From: an uncultured Paracoccaceae bacterium
GTDB taxonomy: Bacteria > Pseudomonadota > Alphaproteobacteria > Rhizobiales > Rhizobiaceae
DNA: 48,746 bases
Direction: 5' to 3'
Assembly: GCA_937873685.1 (NCBI GenBank)
Contig: CALMYO010000279.1
Coordinates: 1-48,746, forward strand
Positions 1 through 10,275 of the stretch are shown here, one piece after another. Every line of letters begins with the position of its first letter. Position 1 is the stretch's first letter. The notes below the pieces were generated by a model. The model was not told the origin of the DNA and searched no databases. It saw only the letters and a program-made list of their open reading frames with translations. Both the position numbers and the translations under genes were made by a program.

Positions 1-272
1 GCGGCGCCCGCCTGACCGAACTCCTGAAGCAGCCGCAGTTCTCGCCGCTGAAGACCGAGGAGCAGGTGGCGGTGATCTTCGCCGGCGTGAACGGCTATCT
101 CGACAAGCTGGCGGTCAACCAGGTAGGCCGCTTCGAGCAGGGCCTGCTTGCGCACATGCGCGCCGAGGGCAAAGACGTGCTTGAGGCGATCCGCGCCGAA
201 AAGCAGCTGACGGACGACATCCGCGGCAAGCTGAAGGCGGCCATCGACTCCTTCGCCAAGACCTTCGCCTGA
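1..272 (+). CDS. atpA: ATP synthase F1 subunit alpha, C-terminal fragment
   Basis: Only the last 90 or so codons are present; the gene enters from the left edge, read from base 3, and stops at 270-272. The helical C-terminal domain of the alpha subunit is recognisable ([10 protein letters not shown], followed by [13 protein letters not shown] and a basic/acidic helix ending DSFAKTFA). The alpha subunit forms the catalytic hexamer with beta on the membrane-peripheral F1 sector. It is followed after 28 bases by atpG, as expected for the Rhizobiales order atpH-atpA-atpG-atpD-atpC. An internal GTG at 66 should not be taken as a start. Confidence 0.95.
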   Translation, partial: GARLTELLKQPQFSPLKTEEQVAVIFAGVNGYLDKLAVNQVGRFEQGLLAHMRAEGKDVLEAIRAEKQLTDDIRGKLKAAIDSFAKTFA

Positions 273-300
273 TCGCCGGGCCGCTGACGGGAGCCAAGCC

Positions 301-1176
301 ATGGCGTCATTGAAAGACCTGCGCGTCCGCATCGCTTCGGTGAAGGCGACGCAGAAGATCACCAAGGCGATGCAGATGGTCGCCGCCGCCAAGCTGCGCC
401 GCGCGCAGGAAGCGGCGGAGGCGGCTCGTCCCTATTCGGCGCGCATGAGCGCCGTCATGGCCAATCTGGCGCAGACCATCGCCGGCGATTTCGCGCCGAA
501 GCTGATGGCCGGCACCGGCAGCGACCAGACGCACCTGCTGGTGGTCTGCACCGCGGAGCGCGGCCTGTGCGGCGGCTTCAACTCGCAAATCGCGCGCCTG
601 GCACGTGATCATGCCCGCAAGCTTGTCGCCGGCGGCAAGACGGTGAAGATCCTGTGCGTCGGCAAGAAGGGCTTCGACATCCTGCGCCGCGATTTCGGGT
701 CGCTGATCATCGATCGCGTCGATCTGCGCGAGGTCAAGCAGGTCGGTTACGGCAATGCCGACGCCATCGGCAAGAAGATCATCGCGCTATTCAATGATGG
801 CGCTTTCGACGTCGCAACGCTATTCTACTCGCAGTTCAAGTCGGTAATCTCGCAGATCCCGACCGCGCAGCAGATCATCCCGGCGGTTGCCGGCGACACC
901 GCCGCGCAGGGTCAGGTCGGCGCGGCCTATGAATACGAGCCGGATGCGGCGACCATCATTGACGATCTCGCGCCTCGCAACGTCTCGGTGCAGATTTTCC
1001 GCGCATTGCTGGAGAACGCGGCTTCCGAACAGGGCGCGCGCATGAGCGCCATGGACAGCGCCACCCGCAACGCCGGCGACATGATCAAGAAGCTGACGCT
1101 GAATTACAACCGCCAGCGTCAGGCGCAGATCACCAAGGAACTGATCGAAATCATTTCGGGCGCTGAAGCGCTCTGA
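301..1176 (+). CDS. atpG: ATP synthase F1 subunit gamma
   Basis: 291 residues, the normal family length. It starts [11 protein letters not shown] with the conserved N-terminal helix ([20 protein letters not shown]) and ends with the C-terminal helix containing [16 protein letters not shown] and the [12 protein letters not shown] tail. The two long helices form the rotating central stalk inside the alpha3beta3 hexamer. The ATG is preceded by GGGAG at a suitable distance. It lies 28 bases after atpA and 68 bases before atpD, so it is cotranscribed with both. Nothing is unusual. Confidence 0.98.
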   Translation: MASLKDLRVRIASVKATQKITKAMQMVAAAKLRRAQEAAEAARPYSARMSAVMANLAQTIAGDFAPKLMAGTGSDQTHLLVVCTAERGLCGGFNSQIARLARDHARKLVAGGKTVKILCVGKKGFDILRRDFGSLIIDRVDLREVKQVGYGNADAIGKKIIALFNDGAFDVATLFYSQFKSVISQIPTAQQIIPAVAGDTAAQGQVGAAYEYEPDAATIIDDLAPRNVSVQIFRALLENAASEQGARMSAMDSATRNAGDMIKKLTLNYNRQRQAQITKELIEIISGAEAL

Positions 1177-1226
1177 TCGATACGCACGCATTTCACGACC
1201 GGCGCCACATCAGCCGGACCGTTTGA

Positions 1227-2711
<1,485 letters not shown>

Positions 2712-2815
2712 TCGTGAATGGTCAATTGTGAATGGTGAATAGGGGGTAGCGAATAGGAGTTCGTGAAAGCGTGGGTGGTTCGACCATTCACCATTTCGCC
2801 GTTCACTATTCACTA
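2712..2815. repeat. Palindromic GTGAATGGT repeat between atpD and atpC
   Basis: The whole atpD-atpC spacer is one repeat. Its left half has two direct copies of GTGAATGGT (from about 2714 and 2729), the second running on into GTGAATAG. Its right half carries the same words inverted (ACCATTCACCATT from 2783, then GTTCACTATTCAC up to 2813). The halves can fold into an imperfect hairpin on either strand. The element runs from the atpD stop to within a few bases of the atpC start, leaving no recognisable Shine-Dalgarno sequence for atpC. Similar GTGAATAGTGAAT-type repeats occur between genes in Mesorhizobium-like genomes; this is from memory, not a search. Confidence 0.8.
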
Positions 2816-2822
2816 AATGCAA

Positions 2823-3218
2823 ATGGCTCAGACATTCAAATTCGAACTCGTCTCCCCCGAGCGCCTGCTCGTTTCCGAAGACGTCGAGGCGGTGATTGTC
2901 CCGGCTTCCGAGGGTGAGATGACCGTGATGGCGCAACACGCACCGACGATGACCTCGGTGAAGCCGGGCGTCGTCACGGTGCGCGGGGCGTCGGGCGAGA
3001 ACCGCTTCGTGGTGTTTGGCGGCTTTGCCGACATCCAGCCAACCGCCTGCACCCTGCTTGCCGAATCGGCCGTGCCGGTGAAGGATATCGACAAGGCTGC
3101 AATCGACGAGCGCATCCGCGACGCGCGCGAGGATCTGGCCGATGCGAAGGACGAGGACGCAAAACTGCGGGCCTCAGACCTGCTCGACCACCTCACCACC
3201 TTGCAGGCGGCGATCTGA
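2823..3218 (+). CDS. atpC: ATP synthase F1 subunit epsilon
   Basis: 131 residues from the ATG at 2823 (MAQTFKFELVSPERLL). An in-frame ATG two codons upstream at 2817 is the alternative. The N-terminal beta-sandwich (EGEMTVMAQHAP and VVTVRGASGENRFVVFGGFADI) and the C-terminal helical hairpin are both present. Epsilon links the gamma stalk to the c-ring and can inhibit ATP hydrolysis. No clear ribosome binding site precedes either start, because the upstream DNA is the palindromic repeat, so translation may depend on coupling to atpD or on hairpin unfolding. The gene ends 27 bases before a terminator. Confidence 0.96.
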   Translation: MAQTFKFELVSPERLLVSEDVEAVIVPASEGEMTVMAQHAPTMTSVKPGVVTVRGASGENRFVVFGGFADIQPTACTLLAESAVPVKDIDKAAIDERIRDAREDLADAKDEDAKLRASDLLDHLTTLQAAI

Positions 3219-3244
3219 GCGGAAAGTTTGGCATGGGACGGGTT

Positions 3245-3273
3245 GACGGGCGGCCTCAGTGTCGCCCGTTTTC
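3245..3273. terminator. Rho-independent terminator shared by convergent genes
   Basis: A seven-base perfect stem (ACGGGCG at 3246-3252, CGCCCGT at 3263-3269) with a ten-base loop is followed by TTTT on the plus strand, closing the atp operon. The minus-strand gene at 3256-4272 ends inside the loop, so its last codons are part of the hairpin, and the structure could also act on transcripts from that side. Confidence 0.75.
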
Positions 3274-4272
3274 ATTGCGCAGGTGGGGACGTTCGCGCAC
3301 CCGGCCATTGACCGGCATATCCGCGATCCGTCGCACTTCCTCTTCGATCAGCGCCACCGTTGTCTGCAGATGGCTGCGGCCGCTCACATCGCGCGCCTCG
3401 CGATCCAGATAGCCGCCCTTTCCGGTGTGCGCCATGCGTCCGGTGACGACAGTGCGGATGCGCCCGGCGCGCAACGCCCTGTTCCAGTATGAATAGAAAG
3501 CCACCGGCCACAGACCTGGAAAGAACAACGCTCCGAAGCCTGGCACCCGGTCGCGCCCGCCTTGCAGGCGCACCAGCGTCTCCAGCGAATCCAGCCCGGG
3601 ATCGGCCGAGATCACGCCGCCGAGTGCGATGACCGAAGGGCGACGGCCAATCGCCGCCTCCATGTAGGGCGCAGCGCCGACGCAGATCTGCGCGCCGCCA
3701 CTGTAGCCCAGCAGGATGACGGGCCGCGGTGCGCCGGGGCTGTAGCCATGACGCATCAGCGCGTCGATCATCACCTGCGCCACGCCGAAATTGTAGATCG
3801 GTCCGTAGCGGCTGTCGGTCGAGACGAGGAACTGCATCAGGTTGCGGATGTTGACCGCGTTGCGCAACAGGCCGACAGCGAAGCGGCCGCCAAGTTGCGA
3901 CACGGCCCGCCACAGCCAGGCGAGCAACCGGTCGCCGGTCAGCGGCGCGCCGAAGGGCGAATAGGGAAAGACATCGTCGACCACCTCGCAATCGGGCAAT
4001 GCTTCACGCAAAGCCGAGATGAACTCCCTTTCCGCATCGGAGCGGGTGTTGACCGAAACCGTGTTGATGCCGAGCAGGAGCACGACATGGCATTGCGGCT
4101 CGGCCCGGTCGGGACGTTCCTGGCCTGGGGGTGCGGAGCCAGCCGGCCTTGTCGCATCCGGCGTGTGCCCGAACCATCCGGCCCACCAGGCGAGCGATTC
4201 ATAGGGAGCAAGCAGCGCGGCGAGCGCCAGCAACAGCAGGCCGAACGTCATCGCCTGCCACACCAGCGTCAT
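3256..4272 (-). CDS. Putative membrane-anchored alpha/beta hydrolase-fold protein
   Basis: 338 residues. An N-terminal hydrophobic segment (about residues 8-32) is followed by a Pro-rich linker and a globular domain with the nucleophile-elbow pattern GYSGG at about 189-193 (Ser191). The strand before it (PRPVILLG) and the early strand CHVVLLLGIN fit an alpha/beta hydrolase fold. The acid and His partners cannot be assigned with certainty; DSLETL and GRMAHTGKG are candidates. Its ATG overlaps the stop of the upstream membrane protein (ATGA), so the two are translationally coupled and probably act together. The substrate is unknown; lipase/esterase is only a fold-level guess. The C-terminus lies inside the atp terminator hairpin. 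Confidence 0.6.
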   Translation of the reverse strand: MTLVWQAMTFGLLLLALAALLAPYESLAWWAGWFGHTPDATRPAGSAPPGQERPDRAEPQCHVVLLLGINTVSVNTRSDAEREFISALREALPDCEVVDDVFPYSPFGAPLTGDRLLAWLWRAVSQLGGRFAVGLLRNAVNIRNLMQFLVSTDSRYGPIYNFGVAQVMIDALMRHGYSPGAPRPVILLGYSGGAQICVGAAPYMEAAIGRRPSVIALGGVISADPGLDSLETLVRLQGGRDRVPGFGALFFPGLWPVAFYSYWNRALRAGRIRTVVTGRMAHTGKGGYLDREARDVSGRSHLQTTVALIEEEVRRIADMPVNGRVRERPHLRNENGRH

Positions 4273-4934
4273 GGCGTTGCCTCCGGCCGGATGCGCACTG
4301 CGGCGGCGCGGCGTTTCAGCTTGCCCGCGAGCGCCGGATCAAAGCGCATGGAGCGCAGAACGGCTTCGCCGATGGCGCGGTGGGCAAGCCGGCGCAGCGC
4401 CGGCCGGACCGCGAATTCCATCGCCCGCGTCAACCCCCAGCCGGCCAGCGCCACCATGGCCGCGACGAGCACATGCAGCCCGGATTCCACGACAACGCCG
4501 TGCACCAGGCAAACCATCGCCCAAGCCTCGAGCAGCCGCTGCCAGTACAGCCCGAAATGCGGGATCAGCGAGAAGACGCCGAGCACATGCGGGCTTTGCG
4601 CCAGCGCCACGATCGCCAGAGTCGACAGCAGGTCAAGTGGTCGCTCCAGCACCGCCGACATGGCGACCCACATGGCAAGCGCAAGGAACACCAGCGCTGA
4701 AATGTTGATGGCGATGCCGAGCGCCAGGCTGGTCAACGCCCGCAGGCCGGAAACCCGGTTGATGGCGAGGATGAAACTCTGTCCGACGATCTGGAACAGC
4801 GCCGCCACGATGGCGATCGTATAGGCAATAGCCTGCAACTGCCCGGCGGCAGCCGGATGCCATACAGACGGGTCGAGCAGCATCGCCCGCCACGCTACGG
4901 TCCAAAGGGTCGCGACGCCGTCAAGGAACTCCAT
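4269..4934 (-). CDS. Polytopic membrane protein of unknown function
   Basis: 221 residues with about five hydrophobic segments, for example at 35-55 (AIAYTIAIVAALFQIVGQSF), 68-92, 102-122, 130-150 and 152-170, and a basic C-terminal tail (KLKRRAAAVRIRPEATP). The layout resembles small Yip1-like or uncharacterised inner-membrane proteins, but no family could be named with confidence. It is first in a two-gene unit with the downstream hydrolase-fold protein (four-base overlap). This suggests a joint envelope role. No clear Shine-Dalgarno was seen before the ATG. Confidence 0.6.
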   Translation of the reverse strand: MEFLDGVATLWTVAWRAMLLDPSVWHPAAAGQLQAIAYTIAIVAALFQIVGQSFILAINRVSGLRALTSLALGIAINISALVFLALAMWVAMSAVLERPLDLLSTLAIVALAQSPHVLGVFSLIPHFGLYWQRLLEAWAMVCLVHGVVVESGLHVLVAAMVALAGWGLTRAMEFAVRPALRRLAHRAIGEAVLRSMRFDPALAGKLKRRAAAVRIRPEATP

Positions 4935-5055
4935 CTTCGACGCCCCGCTTTCCGCATATCACCGCGGATGGCCGTCCGTAGACAGCCTGCCGTCCCGGCG
5001 CACCCGTGCAATGCGCACCTGCCGGCACGCCCGGGCGGACACGCCGTGTCTGCCA

Positions 5056-6771
5056 TCAGAACAGGCGGAAACGGCGCGGTTTTTCGGCTGCAGGTTCATC
5101 GGGATCGATCCCCGGATCGTCCGGCTGGCGTCCGTCTTTTGCCGGCTGCGGTGATGCGGTCGCCGCAGCGGCAGGCGCAGCTTCGGAGGGCGCGGCAGGG
5201 GCCGTCTCTGCGGCATCGGCCGCTCCGTTGGCGTCACGTTCGGCCTGTTCCTTTGCCTGCGAGAGTGTCGTCGAAGACGCCGGTTTACCCTCCAGCGCCG
5301 GGCCCGCCGCGTCGTTGGCATGTGCGTCAGGTGCCGCAGCAACGGCGGTGGTCGTCGCCGTAACAGGCGGAACGATTTCCGTGGGCTCGACGATCTTCGG
5401 CGGTGCGGCCAAGGCCGGCACCGTCTCCTTCGCCGGTTCGGTCGGACCGCGCACCTCGATGCGCTCGTCGATCACCGGCGCAAGTTCCTCGACCGGCACC
5501 TTCCACTCGAACGCGTCGATTCGGCCGGAGATCGGCGAGAACGGCGCCCAGTTCGGCGAGACATACCCATCGGCAGTCCAAGCCGGATCGCGCGCGGCCT
5601 TGACCGCCTTGCCGAGCCAGTCGCGCAGGCGGCCCTGATCGCCGGTCTCGGCTTCCTCGATATCGGCCATGAGCAGGTAGGCGCCCTCGCGCGGCTGCAT
5701 GCGCAACACAGCTTCCACCGCTTCGCGCGCCGCGGCATGGTTGCCGGCGTCGAGTTCGGCGCGGCCGAGCGCCATGCGCGATTCGGGGTGGTTTGGCCGC
5801 AATTGCGCCAGCTTGCGCGCCCGCTTCAGCCGGTCGAGCACCGAATCGCCAGAGCGGGCGTGCACATAGGCCGCGGCGATTTCCGGATGCGGCTGGCGCT
5901 TCCATGCCTCTTCGAGAATGGTCGCGCCGCGTCGCAACTCGCCAAGACGGAAGCAGGCGTTCGCGGCGGCGACGGCTGCGGGCGCGAGGTCGGGCGCAAG
6001 CTTGTGCGCCTCGGAGGCGGCGGTGCGCGCCGTCTGCGGATCGGACTCGGCGACTTCGAGCGCCTTGGCGGTCAGCAGCACGGCGCGTTTGCGCTTCGCC
6101 TCGTCCTTGCCGATTTGCTTGGTGTTCTTTTGGGTTTCGATCAGCTTGATCGCGCCATCCCAGTCGTGGTCGGCGGATTTGAGTTCCAGCGCCGCCTGTC
6201 CGGCCCAGACCAGATGCGGCGCTTCGGCCACCGCCTGTTCGGCATAATGCTTGGCGGCCTCGCGCTCGCCGGCCTGTTGCGCCTCAAGATACAGACCGCG
6301 CAGGCCGAGCATCTTCGTCTGCGGATCGGCGAGCATTGCTTCGAACTTGGCGCGCGCGGCCGGGTGATCGCCCTCCAGCATTGCCGTCTGGGCGTCGAGC
6401 AGCCGCAGCAACGGTTCGCGATCCTCGCCGAGCAGCTTCTGGCTCTCGGTCGCCATCTTGCGGGCGGTGGCGATGTCGCCGGCGCCAGCGGCGATGATCC
6501 CCGAGGACAGCGCGGCAAAGCCCTTGTCGCGCCGGCGGCCGCGGAAATAGCCGCTCACGGTCTTCGGCGAACGCCAGATCGAGACAATGAGCCACCACAG
6601 GATCATGGTCGCAACCACCAGCGCCACCGCAAGCGCCGCCGCGGCAAACAGCGGGATCTCGTAGGCGTAGCCTTCCCAGGTCAGCGCCAGATTGCCGGGG
6701 CGATCGGCCAGCCAGGCAAAGCCGAAGCCGAGCGAAAAGACGACGATGAGAAAAATCAGGACACGGTTCAC
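5056..6771 (-). CDS. hemY: HemY-like TPR membrane protein
   Basis: 571 residues from a GTG start with GAGGGG upstream. Two N-terminal transmembrane segments (about 4-20 and 41-66) frame the HemY_N pattern (LADRPGNLALTWEGY), followed by TPR-like helical pairs from about residue 85 to 400 and a long Ala/Pro/Glu-rich disordered tail ending in a basic RRFRLF. HemY_N proteins sit beside hemC/hemD in many proteobacteria. They are a TPR family distinct from the Bacillus HemY oxidase; the exact role is unsettled, though a scaffold for late haem enzymes has been proposed. It is last in the minus-strand hemC-hemD-mitofilin-hemY unit, 13 bases after its neighbour. Confidence 0.9.
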   Translation of the reverse strand: MNRVLIFLIVVFSLGFGFAWLADRPGNLALTWEGYAYEIPLFAAAALAVALVVATMILWWLIVSIWRSPKTVSGYFRGRRRDKGFAALSSGIIAAGAGDIATARKMATESQKLLGEDREPLLRLLDAQTAMLEGDHPAARAKFEAMLADPQTKMLGLRGLYLEAQQAGEREAAKHYAEQAVAEAPHLVWAGQAALELKSADHDWDGAIKLIETQKNTKQIGKDEAKRKRAVLLTAKALEVAESDPQTARTAASEAHKLAPDLAPAAVAAANACFRLGELRRGATILEEAWKRQPHPEIAAAYVHARSGDSVLDRLKRARKLAQLRPNHPESRMALGRAELDAGNHAAAREAVEAVLRMQPREGAYLLMADIEEAETGDQGRLRDWLGKAVKAARDPAWTADGYVSPNWAPFSPISGRIDAFEWKVPVEELAPVIDERIEVRGPTEPAKETVPALAAPPKIVEPTEIVPPVTATTTAVAAAPDAHANDAAGPALEGKPASSTTLSQAKEQAERDANGAADAAETAPAAPSEAAPAAAATASPQPAKDGRQPDDPGIDPDEPAAEKPRRFRLF

Positions 6772-6784
6772 GTCTTTCGCCCCT

Positions 6785-8404
6785 CTACCCGTTGCCGGTC
6801 AGCACGCTGCCGAGCGCCTTTTCGGTCAATCCATCGACCTCGATACGCGCCTTGACATCACCGATGAACGCTTGCGACGCCGCCTTGGCGTGATCGGGCA
6901 GCGTGTCCCATTCGCCAACCACTGCGGCGAGATCGCCCTTCTTCAGCGCCACCTCCATACGGGCGGCAATGGCGCCTTGCGTGTCACCCTCCACCTCGCC
7001 GACGGGGCGCACCTTGACGAGCGAACGGGCGGACGACATCAGCCGTGACACCATGTTCTCCTCGGTTTCGCCTTGCGGCTTGCTGGCGGAGATGGCGTAA
7101 GCGACATCGTCGAAACGTTCGACCAGCATGGCCTGAGTCGGCACACCGGTCGCCGCATACTGGCGAAGCGTCGCCACCTCCGGCGCGTCCGGCGCGACAC
7201 CGGCAAAGGTCTCGAGTTCGGAGGCGAACGGCCCGCCGCGATTGATCGCCGCCGAAAGCGCAGTGGCGGCGACCGCGCGGGCGACATCCTCGCTCGCAGG
7301 CGCAGCGGCGATGGATTCCTCGGCCTTGCTGATCCGCTCGCCGAGCGCCTTGACCTCCTCGCCGACCGCAGCGACCGATTGACCCAGCGCATCCACACGC
7401 TGCGGGATCTCGGCAAGCGGCGCCACGCCGGCTTCCAGCGCGCCGATGCGATCGATTACCTTGCCCGTCTCGGCTTCGCCGGCCTCAAGCGCTGCGAGGC
7501 GCTCCTGCATGGCCGGGTCGGCCGCAGGCGTGGCCGAAGCCTTCGCCAGGTCGTCGCGCAAGCCCGCCACCTGCTTTTCCAGCGCGTCGGCGCGCGAGGC
7601 GAGTGCTTCGAGCGCAGGCGCTTCGCCGCCCGCGCCACCGGACACAGCATTCTTCAGCGCGGCGATCTCGTTCGCCAGGCCGGCGGCGGTTTCCTGTGCT
7701 TTCGCGGCCGCTGCCCCGGCCTCTGTAGCCGCAGTCTCGGCCTTCGCCGCAGTTGTTTGCGCGGCATCGGCCCTGGCGGCAGCGTCGGCGATGGCGAGCG
7801 CGAAATCACCGGAACCCGGTGCGGCTTCTGTCGCAGTGGCCAGTTGCGCCTTCAGCGCATCGATTTCGGCCTGAAGCGGCGCAGGATCGAACGCCGCGAC
7901 CGGCTGCGATTGGATCTGGCCGGGGACCGGAGCAAAGCCAAGCCACTGCAAACCGCCCCAAAGCGCAAGGGCAACGACACCGCCGCCGACGCCCGCCGCC
8001 AATGCGCGGCCGCGCCCGCCGCCAGCAGCGGGCGGGGCTACCGGAGGGGGTGAGGCGCGCTGGTCGGTGCCGCCAGTCCTGGCGTCATCAGCGTCGCCAA
8101 CGGTCCCGCTCGCCGGCTGGGCTTCAATCGTCGAAGCGTCGCCGGATTGTTCGCCAGGTGCCGGTGAAACGTCTGAAAATGCTTGCGTCGCAGTTCCGGT
8201 CTCGTCAGGCGTCTCGATTGGCGCGGTCTGCGCATTGTTATCCGAGTTATCTGACGCCGGAATGTCGCCCATCGCCACCGGTTCGGCTGCGGCCGGCGAC
8301 GCCGTCGCCTCGTCGTTGCCCGGTCCGGACGGCTCGGCTTCGAGGTCGATCGTTACCGGCTTGCGATAATCCTTCGAGCGACGGGAGTTGGGTGGACGCG
8401 CCAT
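6785..8404 (-). CDS. Mitofilin (Mic60)-like inner membrane protein
   Basis: 539 residues. The layout is a disordered acidic N-terminus (about 1-110), one transmembrane helix (about 120-145, AAGVGGGVVALALWGGLQW), a long Ala/Glu-rich coiled coil (about 165-400), and a conserved C-terminal domain including SRLMSSARSLVKVRPVG and MEVALKKGDLAAVVGEWDTLP. This is the architecture of alphaproteobacterial Mic60/mitofilin homologues (COG4223), which shape inner membranes and are encoded beside hemD/hemY. ATG with GAGG upstream. Only the C-terminal signature is diagnostic; the coiled coil alone would not be. Confidence 0.88.
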   Translation of the reverse strand: MARPPNSRRSKDYRKPVTIDLEAEPSGPGNDEATASPAAAEPVAMGDIPASDNSDNNAQTAPIETPDETGTATQAFSDVSPAPGEQSGDASTIEAQPASGTVGDADDARTGGTDQRASPPPVAPPAAGGGRGRALAAGVGGGVVALALWGGLQWLGFAPVPGQIQSQPVAAFDPAPLQAEIDALKAQLATATEAAPGSGDFALAIADAAARADAAQTTAAKAETAATEAGAAAAKAQETAAGLANEIAALKNAVSGGAGGEAPALEALASRADALEKQVAGLRDDLAKASATPAADPAMQERLAALEAGEAETGKVIDRIGALEAGVAPLAEIPQRVDALGQSVAAVGEEVKALGERISKAEESIAAAPASEDVARAVAATALSAAINRGGPFASELETFAGVAPDAPEVATLRQYAATGVPTQAMLVERFDDVAYAISASKPQGETEENMVSRLMSSARSLVKVRPVGEVEGDTQGAIAARMEVALKKGDLAAVVGEWDTLPDHAKAASQAFIGDVKARIEVDGLTEKALGSVLTGNG

Positions 8405-8489
8405 GGTGGGCCTCGTTGGAACGACGTCAGTCAGGCGGCTGATAGCATGCCGCGCAAACGACGTAACCCCCGGTTTGCCGTCCGGTTCC

Positions 8490-9212
8490 TCAATCGCTGA
8501 CGGATCGCGTTTTCAGCAGGGCAAGCAACGATGCCTCGTCCGGTCGCGAGGCGATCCGGGCGCGTCGTCGAAATTGCGGCGGCAACTGCTCCGCCGTGCG
8601 CTCCGAAATGCAAAAAAATTCCGAATTTTCAAAATGTTGCGCCACTTTCGGCATTTGCCCAAGTTCACTGAAAATGCGCGCGCCCTCGGCCGAGTACAGC
8701 AGCACGGAGTCAGCCGCCCGATGAGACAAAATGGCAATGAGTTCGCCAGTCATGTAACTGACTGTCAAAGTACGATAAACTTCGACGGGCACGACGTCGA
8801 ACCCGGCTGCCGCAAGCCCGATCTCCAGGTCGGAGGAACGTGTCTCGCCACAAAGGTAGAGCAGGCGTGCGCCGCGCCGAATGGCCAGCGCGAGGGACTT
8901 TGCCAGCGCCGCGCCGTCACCTCCATCCCCGGTCAAGGTATTGGCAAATCCCGCCGCCTGCGCCGCGCGCGCCGTCGCCGCGCCGACGCACCACACCGGC
9001 AGGCGAAGAAGCGACTTCAGGTCCTGCGGATCGATCGCTGCCGGCGCGTTGGCGCTCGTCAGCACAATGGCGTCGAAATCGCCTTCCGGAATGGCATGCC
9101 CGGTTGGCACAACGCTGGTCAACGGCAGGAGGACGGGGTCATGACCGAGCGCGACAAGTTTCTCCGCCGTACGATGAGCCGCCAGTTCGGGCCGCGTGAC
9201 GACAACGCGCAC
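8490..9212 (-). CDS. hemD: Uroporphyrinogen-III synthase
   Basis: 240 residues, the family norm, from a GTG at 9212 (RVVVTRPELAAHRTAEKL). I chose this start because a GAGGT Shine-Dalgarno lies between the hemC stop and this GTG; an upstream in-frame ATG (9236) would overlap the end of hemC. HemD cyclises hydroxymethylbilane with inversion of ring D. Conserved pieces are VLTSANA, PVWCVGAATARAA, YLCGETR and VPVEVYRT, although the family is poorly conserved overall. It directly follows hemC, which makes its substrate. Confidence 0.93.
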   Translation of the reverse strand: MRVVVTRPELAAHRTAEKLVALGHDPVLLPLTSVVPTGHAIPEGDFDAIVLTSANAPAAIDPQDLKSLLRLPVWCVGAATARAAQAAGFANTLTGDGGDGAALAKSLALAIRRGARLLYLCGETRSSDLEIGLAAAGFDVVPVEVYRTLTVSYMTGELIAILSHRAADSVLLYSAEGARIFSELGQMPKVAQHFENSEFFCISERTAEQLPPQFRRRARIASRPDEASLLALLKTRSVSD

Positions 9213-9220
9213 GGCTGACC

Positions 9221-10162
9221 TCAACCCGTCGTCCATTCGGCGAAGAAATCGGCCCCTGCCAGCGCCCTGATCCGCGCTCCCGCCGTTGCGCCGAGGGTGG
9301 CCGCATCCGCTACCTTGCCGGTGATGCTGACAGCGTGGCTGCGCGCGCCGTCGGGCGTCAGCACCATGCCGGAGAACGCAAGGTCGTCGCCCTCGATCGT
9401 GGCGTGGCCGGCGATCGGCGTGCGGCAGGAGCCGTCGAGCGCGGCGAGAAAGGCGCGTTCGCACGCGAGCGCCTGCGCCGTCGGCGCATGGTTGAGCGGT
9501 TCAAGCAGCGCCAGCACGCGGGCGTCGCCAGACCGCGTTTCGATGCAGATCGCGCCCTGGCCGGGCGCCGGCGGAAAATCGTCCGGCGACAGGATCTCGG
9601 TTGCGATACCGGCCATGCCGAGCCGGTTCAGCCCGGCGCAGGCGAGTAGCGTCGCATGCGCCAGTCCCTCGTCGAGCTTGCGCAGGCGCGTCTGCACATT
9701 GCCGCGAAAGCCGATCACGTTGAGATCGGGGCGAAGGCGGCGGATCAGCGCCTGGCGGCGCAGCGACGACGAGCCCACTGTTGCGCCGTGCGGCAGGTCG
9801 GTGAGGCGCGGGGCGGCGCGGCCGATCACGGCGTCGCGCGGATCCGCGCGCGGCAGGAAGCAGGAAAGGTCAAGCCCTTGCGGCAACTGTGTTGGCATGT
9901 CCTTGGAGGAATGCACGGCGAGATCGATACGCCCGTCGGCAAGCTGCGCCTCGATCTCGGCGGTGAACAGCCCCTTGCCGCCGATCTCGGCGAGCGGCCG
10001 ATCAAGCACGCGGTCGCCTTGAGTGGAGATGACGACAATCTCCACCGCATCCGGCAAAATGCCATGCGCCGCGACCAACCGGTCGCGCACCTCGTGCGCC
10101 TGCGCCAGCGCAAGCGGGCTGCCGCGTGTGCCGATGCGAAGCAGGGGGAGTCCGGTTTGCAT
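9221..10162 (-). CDS. hemC: Hydroxymethylbilane synthase (porphobilinogen deaminase)
   Basis: 313 residues, the usual length. It polymerises four porphobilinogens to hydroxymethylbilane. Visible motifs are [13 protein letters not shown] (N-terminus), [11 protein letters not shown], the substrate-binding Arg cluster GSSSLRRQA and [10 protein letters not shown], and the cofactor-binding cysteine in [13 protein letters not shown] at about residue 246. It starts 113 bases from the divergent tsaD, so this gap should hold both promoters. It is first in the hemC-hemD-mitofilin-hemY unit. Confidence 0.97.
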   Translation of the reverse strand: MQTGLPLLRIGTRGSPLALAQAHEVRDRLVAAHGILPDAVEIVVISTQGDRVLDRPLAEIGGKGLFTAEIEAQLADGRIDLAVHSSKDMPTQLPQGLDLSCFLPRADPRDAVIGRAAPRLTDLPHGATVGSSSLRRQALIRRLRPDLNVIGFRGNVQTRLRKLDEGLAHATLLACAGLNRLGMAGIATEILSPDDFPPAPGQGAICIETRSGDARVLALLEPLNHAPTAQALACERAFLAALDGSCRTPIAGHATIEGDDLAFSGMVLTPDGARSHAVSITGKVADAATLGATAGARIRALAGADFFAEWTTG

Positions 10163-10275
10163 GCCTTGGTTTCCTTGCGAAACTTGTCCCGCTTCGGGCT
10201 AACGGCTATCGGCGGTGTTGGCAATGCTCTGCCTGCCCCCGCGACAAGCCCGCGGAACGAAACGGAAGCGACGGC

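Noticed and set aside
5320-6855. 511-codon plus-strand open frame opposite hemY
   Set aside because: Antisense to a clear HemY-like gene, Arg-rich shadow composition.
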